Source: Hybos culiciformis (taxonomy: Eukaryota > Arthropoda > Insecta > Diptera > Hybotidae). Taken from it: 64,000 nucleotides of DNA. Below the pieces are notes generated by a model, which had not been told where the DNA came from, did not search any database, and was given only the letters and a program-made list of their open reading frames with translations. Below are positions 25,654 to 42,794 of this stretch, in pieces (position 1 is the stretch's first letter; each line of letters opens with the position of its first letter). The stretch covers positions 58,113,834 through 58,177,833 of the forward strand of contig OZ023273.1 of the NCBI GenBank assembly GCA_964007475.1, written 5' to 3'. The position numbers were made by a program, and so were the translations under genes.

Positions 25654-26707
25654 AAGCAATAGTTTTTTTTTTTTTTTTTCGGGTAGAGAGTAATATAAAA
25701 TGTTGATTATCTACTACTTTTATAACATTTATTTCGATCTAATTTATTTCAATTCAAGGTTGCTATATTTTTATATAGCATATATATATTTAATAACTCA
25801 AATAATTCTTTAAAAAATGTTAACCTAATTCAAAGTTATATGTTGTACGCTTGTTTCGTAGTCGGAGTAAATTATTTATAAAAAATTCCGCTTAAATCAC
25901 AATCAGTCTATTTAAAAAAAAAAATTTTAGCATTAACATTTTAAAAATCTAGAATCAATAAATAAACAGCTTAAAATTGTTATTTTATTATAAAATAGTT
26001 GTTAATTAATGTTGAATATACACATTAAAGTATAATTTAATTAATAATTATTTAAAAAAAATGTATTTATATTATAAATATATAATTTGCTTTTGCTATA
26101 TTTCAAAATCATGACTCTTTATTTTTAAATTAAGTATGGGAGCTTCCAAAATACGAAAATAGTATAGGTAGGTACATATTTGATATTTCAAGTTTCAATA
26201 TATTTTCATTCACAGCAGTGTTGTAATATTATTAATCGTACCTAATCTAAATTACTGATGTAAAAAATTCAAAAAAATTTTTAAAAATTTTAAAAATTTA
26301 AAACGCAAAATCTTTTTTAATCTTATATTTTTCATTTATTAATTTTAATTAATCACGGTTAGTAAAAAAAAAAAAACAATTACTTAATTAATCACGGTAA
26401 AGTAAAAACAAAAAACATCGAAAAATTGAATTTAAAACAGATTATCGAAAAAGGAATTTTAAAAATTTCCCAAATATCCCAATGATAGAATGAGACAACG
26501 GGTATTTTTATTATTATTTCCTACTTATTTATATTTCATGACGTCATAATATAAACGTGTGTTTTTTTTATTGACATTTAATTTGTTTCTTTTTTTGCAA
26601 GAAAAATAAATTAAGTGAAAATTTCTTTAATTTTTTTAATAAAATATTAAATTTTATTTTAACTTGTTGATTTCTTTTTAATTGAATAAACAATAAACAA
26701 ATATTAA
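25654..26707. other. AT-rich upstream flank of NSUN2; no gene seen
   Basis: It lies between the hAT element and the NSUN2 start and presumably contains the NSUN2 promoter and 5' untranslated region. No TATA-initiator pair can be singled out against the AT-rich background. Confidence 0.5.
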
Positions 26708-30125
<3,418 letters not shown>

Positions 30126-30168
30126 AGAATATTTATATTTTGATTTTATAAAATTAGTTAAGTATGAA

Positions 30169-30175
30169 CTAATAA
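30169..30175 (+). promoter_or_regulatory. Likely polyadenylation signal of NSUN2
   Basis: An AATAAAA hexamer region lies about 45 bases after the NSUN2 stop and is the first on this strand. Confidence 0.55.
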
Positions 30176-30179
30176 AATT

Positions 30180-33100
30180 TTATATAACGAAAAATGTGTT
30201 TCATTTAATTTCATGTTTATTAGATTTGCTCAATTAATATTGCAAACAATTTTTTTAAATTGATTTGAAGTTTACTTTTGATAAGTGGTGAAACGAAATT
30301 GATCCATCTTATGACAAAAAAAAATTAAAATTTAAATCGAAAATTTCAATAAAACTTATTATATATGTTAATAAAGTATTTTTAAAACATCCATATAATT
30401 TCAAGTAGAAATATTGGAATATGAAGTTGATTTTACATAATATTCTTGACTATAATTTATTAAAAAATACAATTATTTTCATCAACTAATTCTGCACTAA
30501 AAAAATAAATGACATTGAGTCGAATTCGATGGAAGTAACTTAGGGCTGTGGAAACATATAATTAATTTGGAAATTTAAAAAAAAAAAAAAATAAATTAGA
30601 AGTACATTAAAATTTAATTTTTTAGGGGCCAAATTTTATTTTTATGTCTCAAAAAAATTTCTTTCGAAAAACATTTTTTAAGAGACAAAAACAACTGGAA
30701 TCGTAATGAACCTTCACAGCAATTAATAATGAAAATCATTTTTATTTAGCAATTTTAAATTTGTTAAAAAATAGATTTTTGCTATTGTCGAAATACACAA
30801 ACAAAGTTTCTACCAATAATTTTGTTAATGACATGAAACGAAATAAAAAAAAGTCAAAAAATGGCTATCAACCTTTTTTTTTTTTTTCTTAAACAAACCA
30901 CAACTTCATAAGAATTTAAAACTTATTAAAATAGAACTTGAATCGAAAGTAAATTTCTTGAAAGTTAAAAAATAAAAAAAAATCGTTATCAATAATAACG
31001 AAATAAATTTTTAACTTTCAAAATCATATGAAAAAGCTTTTTATATCTTTTATTTTATTTGTTTTATATGAATGGTGTAACGAAAATATATATTGAGAAT
31101 TTTTGTTTAAAAAAGTTTAACGCAAAAATGCACTTTGATGTTTACAAAAAAAAAAAAAAGAAAAAAACAATATTCAAATAATGTGGGAAAATTTTTTGAG
31201 ATTTTTCTTATCAATGTAGAGAAGAAAAAAAAATAGATGCTTTTTTTTCCCAACATAAAAAAAAACATAACAAAATTCAAAATCAAGTTCAGTCGATGTC
31301 TTATTGTTTTGCGGTAAAGAGGTTGAAAATAAAAAAAATTAAAGCGGACTTTTTAAAAGTTTATATAATTTTTAGAAAAAAAAAAAAAACAAAATTGAAA
31401 TAATTCAAGAAATCAATCTTAAATTTTTACAAAAAAAAAATTGTAATTAAATTAATAACAATTTTCAAATTTTAAGCAATATTTTTTTAATTAATATAAA
31501 AAAAAGCAAAAAAATCTGTCTTTATATAATTTTTTTTAAAAAGAAAAGTAAAATTTCTATTTGGTTTTTTGATTGAAAATAAAGAAAAGTGAGTTATCGA
31601 AAGTATATTAAACCTAATAGGATTGAGATAATTATTATTTCGAACGGATGATCAGTGTCAGAAGAGTGGTTTTGTCGTGTTAAGCTGGTAGTGTAAAAAA
31701 AACAATTAACTACGACTAACTTTCCTGGTCAATGTTTGCTTTCTTATTTTATTTTATTTATTTATTCATATAATAAGTTCTACCTTAATTTTCGAATCAT
31801 TGGTCAAATACAAAAGCCCACAGGGATGTAAAATAGTGAATAATAGTATTTATTGGAGTTAGACAACCTGAATTGTTATAAACTGATTTTGTTTTTTCAA
31901 AGCGTGGTAGAGCGAAGCATAAGGCTCATAATTCAATTATTTAACGCTCAGCTATCATCATATACATCCAATAAAATCTGAAATTTACCCGCTACCAACC
32001 ATTTATCAATGTTAGGATTTTTTTATTAATATATGTATTATATAATGTATAATTTGAAATTAAAATTCTTATTATTTTATATTTTCATTAATACATTATG
32101 TAACATTTTTAAAAGTACAATATTCATTCGTGTACTTGTATAATAGAATTACTTCTTATTCTGATATTTCTTGAAGAACTAGAATAAATTTTGAATAAAA
32201 CGAATTTGATTCAAAATTTTATCCATTTAATAGTAAAAGAATGTATTCTATCCTCACTTAAATTTCCAAAAACTATGACGTTAACTTTATGTAACTTTCT
32301 AATTTGAATGTGAGCCAAATAAAATTACTGTAAGTTCCAAATAAGCAAAATTTATAATTTTTTTTTTTATGTTTCACAAGAGTTAATTTTAATAAATCAA
32401 AAAGAAAAATTACAGAAATTTTCTTTTTTTTTGGTTTTTTTTTTTTTTTTAATTCAAGGTCTTTGAAAAGAAAACTCCATTGTAAAAAGTTTTCTTTAAA
32501 AATTTTGTAGAAAATCTTTTATTTAATTTAAGATTTTTTTTTTTCAAAGACATTATTTTTAAAAACAATTTTTCTGAAAAGTGAAAATAAATAGAGTTTC
32601 ATACAATCGTACTAAATTTAGTATGAATTTTTTTTTTTACTTAGAGAAGAACTTTTGTTTTTTGTATTTATTTCTCAAAGAAAATTTTGAATAATGTAAT
32701 ATAATAATAATAATATAAAAGATTTCATAAGGATATTCATTCTTGGAAAAAAATTCAAAGCAACCACTATATGAGTCAACAAGAAAAAGAAAATTTTTTA
32801 TGAATGAAATAATTTCATTGTCATTATTTTTTGTAAAAAAAAAAAATTTTTTTATTTTTTTTAAATTTTGTTTTAAATTTCCTTTAAATTTTTTAAGTAC
32901 TATGTTTACCAATTACCATATATTACTTTGTGGGATGTTAAGTTTTTATATATATTTTATTTTCTTGTATATTAATATGAGATTCTGTATAGTTAGAAGT
33001 TTTAAAGACCAATAAAAAATCAAATATCCCTTCTGCTCTTGCTGCTAGGCATAATGAAAGTTAAATTAAGTAGAATTAAAAATAAGCGAATTCCAGTGTC

Positions 33101-34280
33101 GTGTTTAGAGCCAGAACAAGATAATACCATGTTACACAGAAGAACAACACACTGCTTTAAATTATATACAATAATTATAATCATATATATAATAAATGTG
33201 TTTTCTTAATTTTCAATACATATTCCTTTCGATCTGGATTTGGAATCCTTTACCGTACCATTAAACACATATTCAATTAATATTGGCTACCAATGTAATG
33301 TATAGAAAAAATATAATATTAACATAGTGATCGTCAGTAAGTGAGAACAAAACTATTTGGCTACTTGTAAAAAATAAATGTTAAAAAAAAATTTAAATAA
33401 AAAGAAAACACTAAGAATTTTTTTTTTTTTATTAGATACTTAATTAATAATTTTCATTTTTATGTACTATATGTTTCAACAATATTTTGTTAAAAAAAAA
33501 AAAATAACTAATAATTTAATGTGAAATAAAAACTTTATTTTAATACTTATCTAGATGGGATCATAACTTTATAACCTTTATTTATAATTAAATATTTGAA
33601 TTGCGTTCATTTATTTTAAATAACTATCTAAAAAAAATACAAGTTTAATGTTTAAAAAAAAAAAACTGAATTAATTAAATATCTTTAAATTTATTAATTA
33701 TGTACTTCTTAATGTTTAGTTATAACACTGATTACTCCCCTAGAATGAATTTGAAATTACTTTTCACTGTAACTTAATTCTTATTTTGAAGTCCAGTTGC
33801 TATCTAATAGGAAGTTAGAATTTTTTTTAATTCTCTAAACTTCTTTGGAACTTAAATATTCTTATGATAACAGTCTCACATGAAATGTTTTCTTTAATTT
33901 AAGATTGATTCTTATTCACATGAGAAAGTGAAAGTGAAGGAAATTTATCACACAATACGTGCGCTTCTTATATTCCTATAAAACTAATTTATTTCATTAG
34001 CACGTTTTAAAAATAATATTGTATAGACTTCATTTACCAAAAAAATAATCATAATTGATGATTTATGAATGGTACATGATGATTTAATTTTTTATATGTA
34101 TGGGTATATAGAATTGTTTAAATTTAAAGATATTCATATTTAAAAAAAAAAACTCAAAAAATTATTTCATTTCGATATTTATTTCACTCTACATTAAATA
34201 TAAAAAATACATCTTACATGTGTTTACATATAGACATTGGTGAATTGGTAGATTGCAGAATATTATGTTATATTAATAAT
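30180..34280. other. AT-rich intergenic DNA; no gene seen
   Basis: Dense A/T homopolymers with only chance frames (for example K/F-rich frames around 32640-33015). No TIR pairs or RNA genes could be supported. Confidence 0.5.
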
Positions 34281-34284
34281 ATTA

Positions 34285-34458
34285 CAGTGAAACCTGCCTA
34301 AGACGGAACCGCAACGGACCGGAAAATAGTTGCGTCTTAGGCAGTTTTCCGTCTTACACGGGTTGATTTGAAAGGAAAAATCAAAAATCAAAAAAAAAAA
34401 GTTCCGTCTTATACAGGTTTCCGTCTTATACAGTTTCCGTCTTAGACAGGTTTCACTG
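34285..34458. mobile_element. pogo/Tigger-like MITE, 174 bp
   Basis: The ends are CAGTGAAACCTGCCTAAGACGG and, inverted, CAGTGAAACCTGTCTAAGACGG, with TA on both sides (34283-34284 and 34459-34460). A CAGTG-type terminus with TA duplication fits Tc1/mariner-superfamily pogo elements. The motif (C)TGTATAAGACGGAA is repeated inside the right arm and partly inside the left. It is too short to code. Confidence 0.85.
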
Positions 34459-34460
34459 TA

Positions 34461-37400
34461 TATTACATATACAGAAACACTGCATTTCTTAACTAAATTT
34501 AATGTTCTCACTATCTATAGATAAAAAATGATAGAAAACATTATAGGTTTTTTAAATTTAAATTAATTATGGGAAATTGGTAAGGATACCGTCATTAAAA
34601 GAGTTTTTTATCTGATTGATCTTCAGAAAAAATTTTAAAATTATAATTCATAAAATAAATAAAAATTATTGTTTTGGCAACAATAAATTTAAGAAAAAAA
34701 TTTTTGCGATTATGACCTGTGGAGTATGTGTCTGCACCATGTTTAGTACCAAAGTACCATTAATTCATATCCTTATTGTTATAATTTTAGTTTTTTATTC
34801 AATATTTTAGTAATGTTTCTTCTAATTTAGTTTTTTTTTAATAAAATATAAATGAAACGTAGTTTCTTTAATTACTCTTTTATTTTCACAAATTTCTTTC
34901 CTCATTAATCTAATACACAAAAAAAAGATGAATATGAGTAGGTACCTAATTGTTTTTATTATTTTCCATATCATATAATACTTGCATTTAGAGATTTCTT
35001 ACATCACTTCCCTTCAATAATAATCTCATATCCAAAAAAAAAATTCACAAAAACCTTCCAAATAAAATATTCTGCTCAACAAACTAACAAAGAAAATAAT
35101 AATAAAAAATTTAAAGCCATTTAAAATTAGATTTTTTTAATACTTTTTTTAACGAAATTTTCTTTTTTATTTGAATTGCAAATTGTAGAAAACTAAAAAT
35201 AATAACAATAAAATTGTAAAAAGAAATAAACACGATCATTTATTATTTATAATAACATAACGTCGAGCTGAATAATTTCATAAACTATCATATTATACAA
35301 CACTATTTTTATATATACTATATATAAGAAAGCAAATAACTTGCATTCATTTTACTGATCTGATTTGATGACATCACTTACGGATTTTTCTCCCTGCCGA
35401 GTCCAGACCGAAATACTTTTAAATTTATTTTTGCATTAATAATTAATTATAAATTTAATTATAAATACTTTACGGTGTATTATCATAAATTAAATAATTT
35501 AATGTGTTAATATAAAATAAGATTTTATTGATTTAAAACTTTAAAATTTTTATATTAAAAAAATCTTTGTACTTGGCTTATATATTAAGTGAAAAATGTT
35601 GGTATATTACAATTTGGTTAAAAACCCATGTGCAAAAATATATATGTTCTAAGTTATTTGATCATACACTGAAAAAACAGATAGCTGGCCCAACAAAAAT
35701 TTCTGAATAATTCTTGCTATGCAAATTGATAAAATAATGTTATCACAGTAAGGAAAATTGTTATAGTCAAGGCAAGGATGCTGTATATCTATATAGTACC
35801 TATATAATAATGGATAATTATATTCCTTCTTTTACACTATATAAGCTTTGTCGTAATCCAAATATATTTCTTCATGCACCAGCTTATCAATTGGAAAAAA
35901 AAAACAAAAAATGGATTTTTTTTCACTGATTCATTTTAAAATTTTGCTTTATTTTATATTGGATTTTTGTACAAGCATTAACCAAATGAAATGTATTTTA
36001 TTTTTATTCTTGTTTACCAATTTCAAAATAAATTTATAAACATTACCTAATTCAAAAAGTTTTAGAACTTTTTAATTTTATTTTAAAATCATGTTTATAA
36101 ATGTACCAATCCCACACAAGATAACCATTATTATATTCAATTCTAATAAAATTTTAAAAATTAATCAAATATAATTGTGAACCTAATACAGATAATACTA
36201 TGATACTTAATAATAAGATGCATATTATATATTACCCAAAAAATATGGAAATGGAGCAAAAAATAATAAAAAAATGTTGTTTCCTCAAATCCTCAAAACT
36301 TTATTGGAATTTTATTAGTTCCTTATACAAATACAATATTTGTTTTTAATAATTATTTTCAATCCAAAATAAATAAAACTCATCGATAGTATATCTGAAC
36401 ATCAGATTAATATTTTGGAATGAGGTCGACGTTCCAGATTCCAATGAACAAAAATTTTACAGATTTGGAATTTGGGGGCATAAATTCTTACTAATATCAA
36501 TTCAAATTAAACTTGTAAAATTAGATCTTATTAAACTGGAAAAATGTTTTAATTAACATACAAAAAGAATAATATACTTCATACAGAACGCTCTTTGGGA
36601 GCTATGTACCTACTCTCTAAGTTCAACATTTCTAACATTTTTTTTTAACACCCATCGTAATTCATAACAGATTCGTAGCTAGTATAAAAATATAAATATC
36701 TGTGCATTATGATGACAACGGAAATTATCTAATTTTAGTAACCTATCATAAACATAAGCCGTGAAACTATCGTTATTTATTAAACTGACTCCCGTTTAAT
36801 CGATAAAATGTCAAAAAAGTTATAGTAGAACTTTTTCAACTTTCAATAGCCATCGAATAAGATTATATCACCTTTCATACTATTTCATGTAATTTATTTT
36901 TTGATTATGGCGGGCGGTGCAGGGCGTCACACACAATAATAAAAATGATAAAGGAGAATCCTCAAAAAATTTTAGGCGAACGGCGACAGAAAAATTTCAT
37001 CCTTGTAAAAAATCTAATCTTTAGTAGTTTTAATAAAAACTACAATAAAAATTAATGATATTTTTTTAAAATTCCATTCAGGAATTTGAACTTTTGGTTT
37101 TGTTTTGGAAACATACGAAAGTACAATAAAAAAGAAGAACTTTACAAGGTTAATATACAGAAAACAACAAAAAATGAAAGATTTTTTTAAGTCATTTAAA
37201 TTTTCTGGTGATGATGCAATTTTAAATCAAAAAGTTTTTATCCAAGGCGAAGGTAGTTTACATTGCAAATCTTCACTTCATATAAATATAAAAAATTAAA
37301 AACTTTTTCATTTAAGAAATTTTAAGCGTATAAGTTATTGGAATGACAATCTTTTAAAACATTTTTTTATGGTTCAATAATAAAAATTAAAAAAAAAAAT

Positions 37401-40400
37401 TAAAAAATTAATTGATAAAGCATTGAACTGAAAGAAAAGGATCATTATAATATATGTGAGCGCGAATAATTGAGAAAAACAAAAACAGAAAAAATGTTTT
37501 TATTTTTGTTAAATTATTTAACATAAAAATAAAACTAAAAATACTATCTTGATTGGTTTCAAATCAACTATAAATTAAATCTTTTTTATTGCGAAAGTGT
37601 TGAATAAAATTTTACCTAACGTAGAAAATTTGATTTGGACGTAGATTTCGAGATATAATATAGATTTTATTAATTGAAAATTCTCAAAATAATTTATTGG
37701 AGCTCAATACTAATGATAACTTTAATTAATTATTTATTATCAATTACTAAAAGTATTTTGACCCAAGGATTTATCATTTTCAACGTAAAATCTTGAATAT
37801 CATAATTCAACACATTATAGGTAATAAGCTTGAGTGACATTTTTGACACTCTTTTTAATGCTTTGATATAAACATCTATATTAATATCTATTTGAATATT
37901 GTTTATGTATTTCTATATCAAACTATTTTTAATGATTCATTGATAATGTGAAATTATTATATCTTAATATTCTTTGTTTAAATTCGACATAAACTAAAGT
38001 TTAGTAGTTTAATGAGGTTTATTTTAACTATGTTTAAAATACTTTCACAGATATCCGATAAATAGAAGAAGTAAAATTCCAGCTTATAAAAGATATACAT
38101 TCTAATTTCTAAATATCTTCAGTAAACTAATAGGTATATTTAATTTTATAAATTTTAGAATGCTTATTCTTGGTAAATTTTACTTTCAAATATTTCATCA
38201 GAACTTTTCTCCTTTTAAATCTATTTTTTTTATCATTATTATCGTTCCAATAACATAGTACCACTCAGGTATCAAAACAATTCATTTATAACATTATTTG
38301 AATGTTTATCTTTTTAACAAAAAAGATGAAAACATTTTTGTGTACTTTCCATATTTATCGTGTTTTTTGGAAACTTTATTCATAAATGTACAAATTCTAG
38401 TTTAACACTATCTATTTTTTTATTATTTTTGAATCATTAAAAAGTTTAATAATAATAATAATTGTGACAAAAAATTTCTAAAGTTTAATGTTTTGTTCGT
38501 ATGTTTGCATAAATTATGAATGTAAGTTAATAATATGTTAGAATGTTCGATAACTGATTGCTAATATAATCAAGGTTAAAATATTAGTTAAGTAAGTACT
38601 TCAGAGTCAGTATAAAATCTTTTGGTTTGATACGTTTGACTGTACATTTAATTGTAATTACATTTGACTGTAAGTTTATATTTGACTGTATTTCTATTTA
38701 AACACATACCACAAAAGTACTTACCATCAAATATGTCATACAATCAAATGTTTGACAACTAACTTTATACTAATTTTGACATAAAAAAATATTTTCGCGT
38801 GGCTGTTCTAAGGGTTTTTTTTAATAGTTTATCATTTTTAAAGTATGTAGGGCTTTGTATAAAAATAATATGGCTAGTTGAGGACTTCTAATTGTATGCA
38901 CAAACCTGTAGAATCTTAGTAGAATACGACCGAATCATCTTGATAGATTTTTAACTTACAAAAGCATGAAGCGAATGAACAGACAGACAGAAAATGAAAG
39001 CTGTTTTTTTTTTTTTCATTTTTGAAGGAAACTAAATACTCCCTAAATATATAATAAAAAGCAACAGCTTTCAACATTTATTAACGAAGATGTGCATTTG
39101 CAACAAATATTCATAAAGCATGATTCTATAAAAGAATAATTAACTATTTAATACAATACCATAATAATGATGAATTACATAAATTAAAAACATAGCATTT
39201 TATAATAATGTGGGAAATTTATTCGTTTAATAACTTTGTTTTCTTGTACAAAAGAAGATATTTAAATTACCCGTGCATATTAATTTTAGCGCCAAAATTA
39301 TTCCGCTGCAATGCATTGTAGTCCAGTTCACCTTGACCTTATCGTCGTGTTTTATTATATATTTTTATAATAACTGCAAATTAAATAAAACAATAATAAA
39401 CACTAGGTATACATACAAATTTTATTATTTATTTTATACTGAAAGATAAAAAAAATAAAAAATTACTTCAGGTTCAAAATTATTATATGTATATGCATAC
39501 ATTTATGTATAAATGATTTTATAATAATATAGGCATAATGTGTAATAAAATTATTTGATTTGATAAACATAATAATTTCCATAAATTCATCAGGTTAATG
39601 ACACAGAAAATTATGTTTTTAAAAACAAATTTGACCTTGAGAAGAAATTGAATATGATTTTTGATTAATATTAAAGAAAGATTGAAAGAAATTTTTTTAT
39701 AATTTTGTTAAAATAAAACAACAGGGAAAATAAGTTTTCATTCCCGCTCTCGGATTATGAAGAATTTATTATCAAATTTTGAAACAAACTAGTACCTAGC
39801 CTACCTAGTATAACTTATTGTGAAAATAAATTATGTAATTAATTCGATCAGTTTTTATTTAACAATATGTCGTTTGAGCTGTTGTCAATCACAAAGTATG
39901 CAACTCGGCTGATTACGAAGTGGTGACTATGTATTTCACTTACTAATATTTTCATTATTTTCTCAGCCTTTTATTTGCCAAAAACGCAAAACTCCACAAA
40001 ACAAAAACGTCACAAAATTTATGGTTTAATAAACTTAGTACTAGTCAAGTGGTTTTACATAAAAATTAAAAAAAAAATCGAAAACTGGAATTATGAAATT
40101 TAGCAAATGAAGGGCGCATTTTTTTCAAAGTGCCTCCTGTAAAAAAAGAAAAATATATCTATGATGATAGTTGTAACTTGTAATTTTTTTTGTTTAACGT
40201 TCGAAGATTTATTGTAGTATGAAAATATTATGGGAAAATCGCCGATTTTAGATAATTTTTTTTTTTAATTAATTGATTCTATTTCTCTGAATTTTTTATT
40301 GGATCATTGTCGTTTTGTCAAACATTATAAATTCGATAAATAAATTATATTATTAACATTTAAAACTAAATACTCAAAATTAGTTTTTTGATATTGTAAT

Positions 40401-42794
40401 ACGATATAAATATTATATATTACATTACAAATAAATATAGTGTAAAATAATTTTGAAACCTCTAGAGATCTATTAGGAAGCTAACGTAGTATTTAGATTT
40501 CTAGTCTAATTGCTGTCTTCTCTTCCATTGTTGATAAAATATTAACGAAATCTTAAATTAATCCGAACATTTTTTTTTGTATTCGTTTTCTTTTTGCTCC
40601 AAACTATCCACAAATAATGGTTTTAGTATTTATTCTTGTCGAATTCAGTTCAAAGAAAATTTGTTTGTTCAAAAATTACTTTTGATATTAGTTTATGAAT
40701 ACCTTTTTTCAATAAATAAATACATAAGTAATATCAATTTATTTAATTTTAGATGTTTTAAATGGATTAAAAATTATCTTATACCCTTTGCTATCTTTGT
40801 TGTAATCTTGAAAATGTTTAATACCAAGGACAAATTTTTTAATAAAATTAGAATAACCTTTTACAATTTTACCTTTTATATATCTGTCTGTATTGCTCAC
40901 AGATTTAATTAAGAATTAATTGAAAAATTTTTAAAATTGTAACTTAACAAAATAAATCTGTTTAATTGTCGTTTCAAAATAATTTTAATTTAATAAAGGC
41001 ACTATACTACAAAAAAAAATTATAGGCCATGTAAAAAGCATATTTCAGCAATTAAGTAAAAAAGTCACTTATGTTTTTCTTGATTTTCATATAAACTTTC
41101 AATGACATAAAAATTCTTAAACCAAGACTAGTCGTTTCCTTCGTTTACTTCAAAACTCCAATACGTAAAAGATATAAAAAAGATATAACAACTTAGCTCG
41201 CCGTTTACGAAACTGACATTATAGTAGCCAATCATTTATTATTATATTTATTCACAAATTTTTTCAATTTGATTGATTTTTTCTTCAATAAAAACTTAAA
41301 TCAACAATGAGGTCTGTCTGTGATTACATCTAATACTAATATTACATACTAAATTATTTTGCTCATAATTAAATTTAAAAATAATAAATAGTTTGTCAAT
41401 AAAAACTTAGTAAAAATTTAATTTTTTTGTTTTTTTTTTTAAATTGTCAATATACCACCTAAAATTTGACCTTAAAATATACGACATTTTATCTAATAGA
41501 TTATTTATTTCTAACATTTAACTATTTTTAACATTTTTAGAAGTTATTAGTTAACTATTAAAATACATAAAATAAAAAAGCAAATAATAAAGGTTTGTTT
41601 TTCTAATGATTTAATCGTGTTTGTTTTTTCAATGAAGTTAAACTTATTAGGTTATTTCTTTTTCAATGTATACTTTATATTCGTATACTTTGGTATGATT
41701 AGATCAGATTGAGCCAAGAACATTGATTTTTGATCTGTCCTAGCTTTCTCATATAAAAAAAAACAAACTAAAAAATCAAAAAAATATTTTCTGTGAGAGT
41801 TTAAGGTTTTTACATTTTTTTCACGAATTACATTTTTATATTTTAAGTACAACAAAACGGGCACTACTCGTCTCGATCTATCAAAGGTCTAAATAATTTT
41901 TATATAAAATTTTTATAATATTAAATAAAAAAAAAAGTTTAAACATATTTTTATGAAAATTAGTATACGAGTAGGTACGTAGGTATACGTTACGAGTAGG
42001 AAATTAAAAAAGTTTAGTATAGTATATTTGTATAGTAAATGAACAAATGGCATTGGTATAATGATAATGTTAAATGTAGGAGCCTAAAAAATAAGTTCAG
42101 CCCTTGATTGTGACTTAATATTAAAGTATCTTAAATCGAAATGCTGAAAACGGGCCGGTACTTTATTTTTGAGGTAGTCCTTTTCTTTTTTTTTTGACTA
42201 ACTTGGCTGCAATGTGAATAATAAATTAATAATTATCTTACTACATGAATAAATGAAACCTAGTGCCGCCTTCAGATGCTATAAAATTATTTACATAAAA
42301 ATAACTATAACTATTAATATAGTAAAAACTAAAATTAACATTATATCTTAGAGATGTATTTTAATTGTAAAATTAAGAAATATCATTTATTTTTCAAATT
42401 AAAAAAAACGAATTAATTCCCAGTTTAACAACTATTATGTATAATTTTTATGATTTTACGGTATATATTTCTTTTTTTCAATTTTACAAATAACATAAAG
42501 AGATGTCCAAATTGCGCGGCATTAACTCATATCGCTATATTATAAATCATAGCTATATATATAAACTCTTTATAGGAACTTTAATTCGATTTGAAATGAT
42601 ATATATAGCACCATTAAGAAATTATTTTCTTAGCTTAGAAACGGTCATTTAATACGTAATTTGAAAATATTTTGTTTGTAAATTCACAGAAAAAAAAACC
42701 ACATAAGAATCAAAATGTGCAATAACTAAAAATAAACAATTATGTACTTTTTCCAACAATATTTATTTTAATTTCAGATATTCATTCCAAAAAA
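34461..42794. other. AT-rich intergenic DNA; no confident gene
   Basis: No exon with a recognisable protein was found. A sequence starting CACTGAAAAAACAGATAGC at 35667 and ending TTTTTTTTCACTG near 35928 may be a distant relative of the CACTGAAAA elements at 8141 and 12228. A CAGACAGACAG stretch near 38980 resembles the tail of a degenerate retroelement. Confidence 0.45.

Noticed and set aside
31905..31975. tRNA-like words (GTGGTAGAGCG and CTCATAA)
   Set aside because: No B box at the right distance and no pairing stems, so neither a tRNA nor a convincing SINE.
37105..37299. 64-codon lysine-rich plus-strand frame
   Set aside because: No family features or splice context; composition matches surrounding AT-rich DNA.
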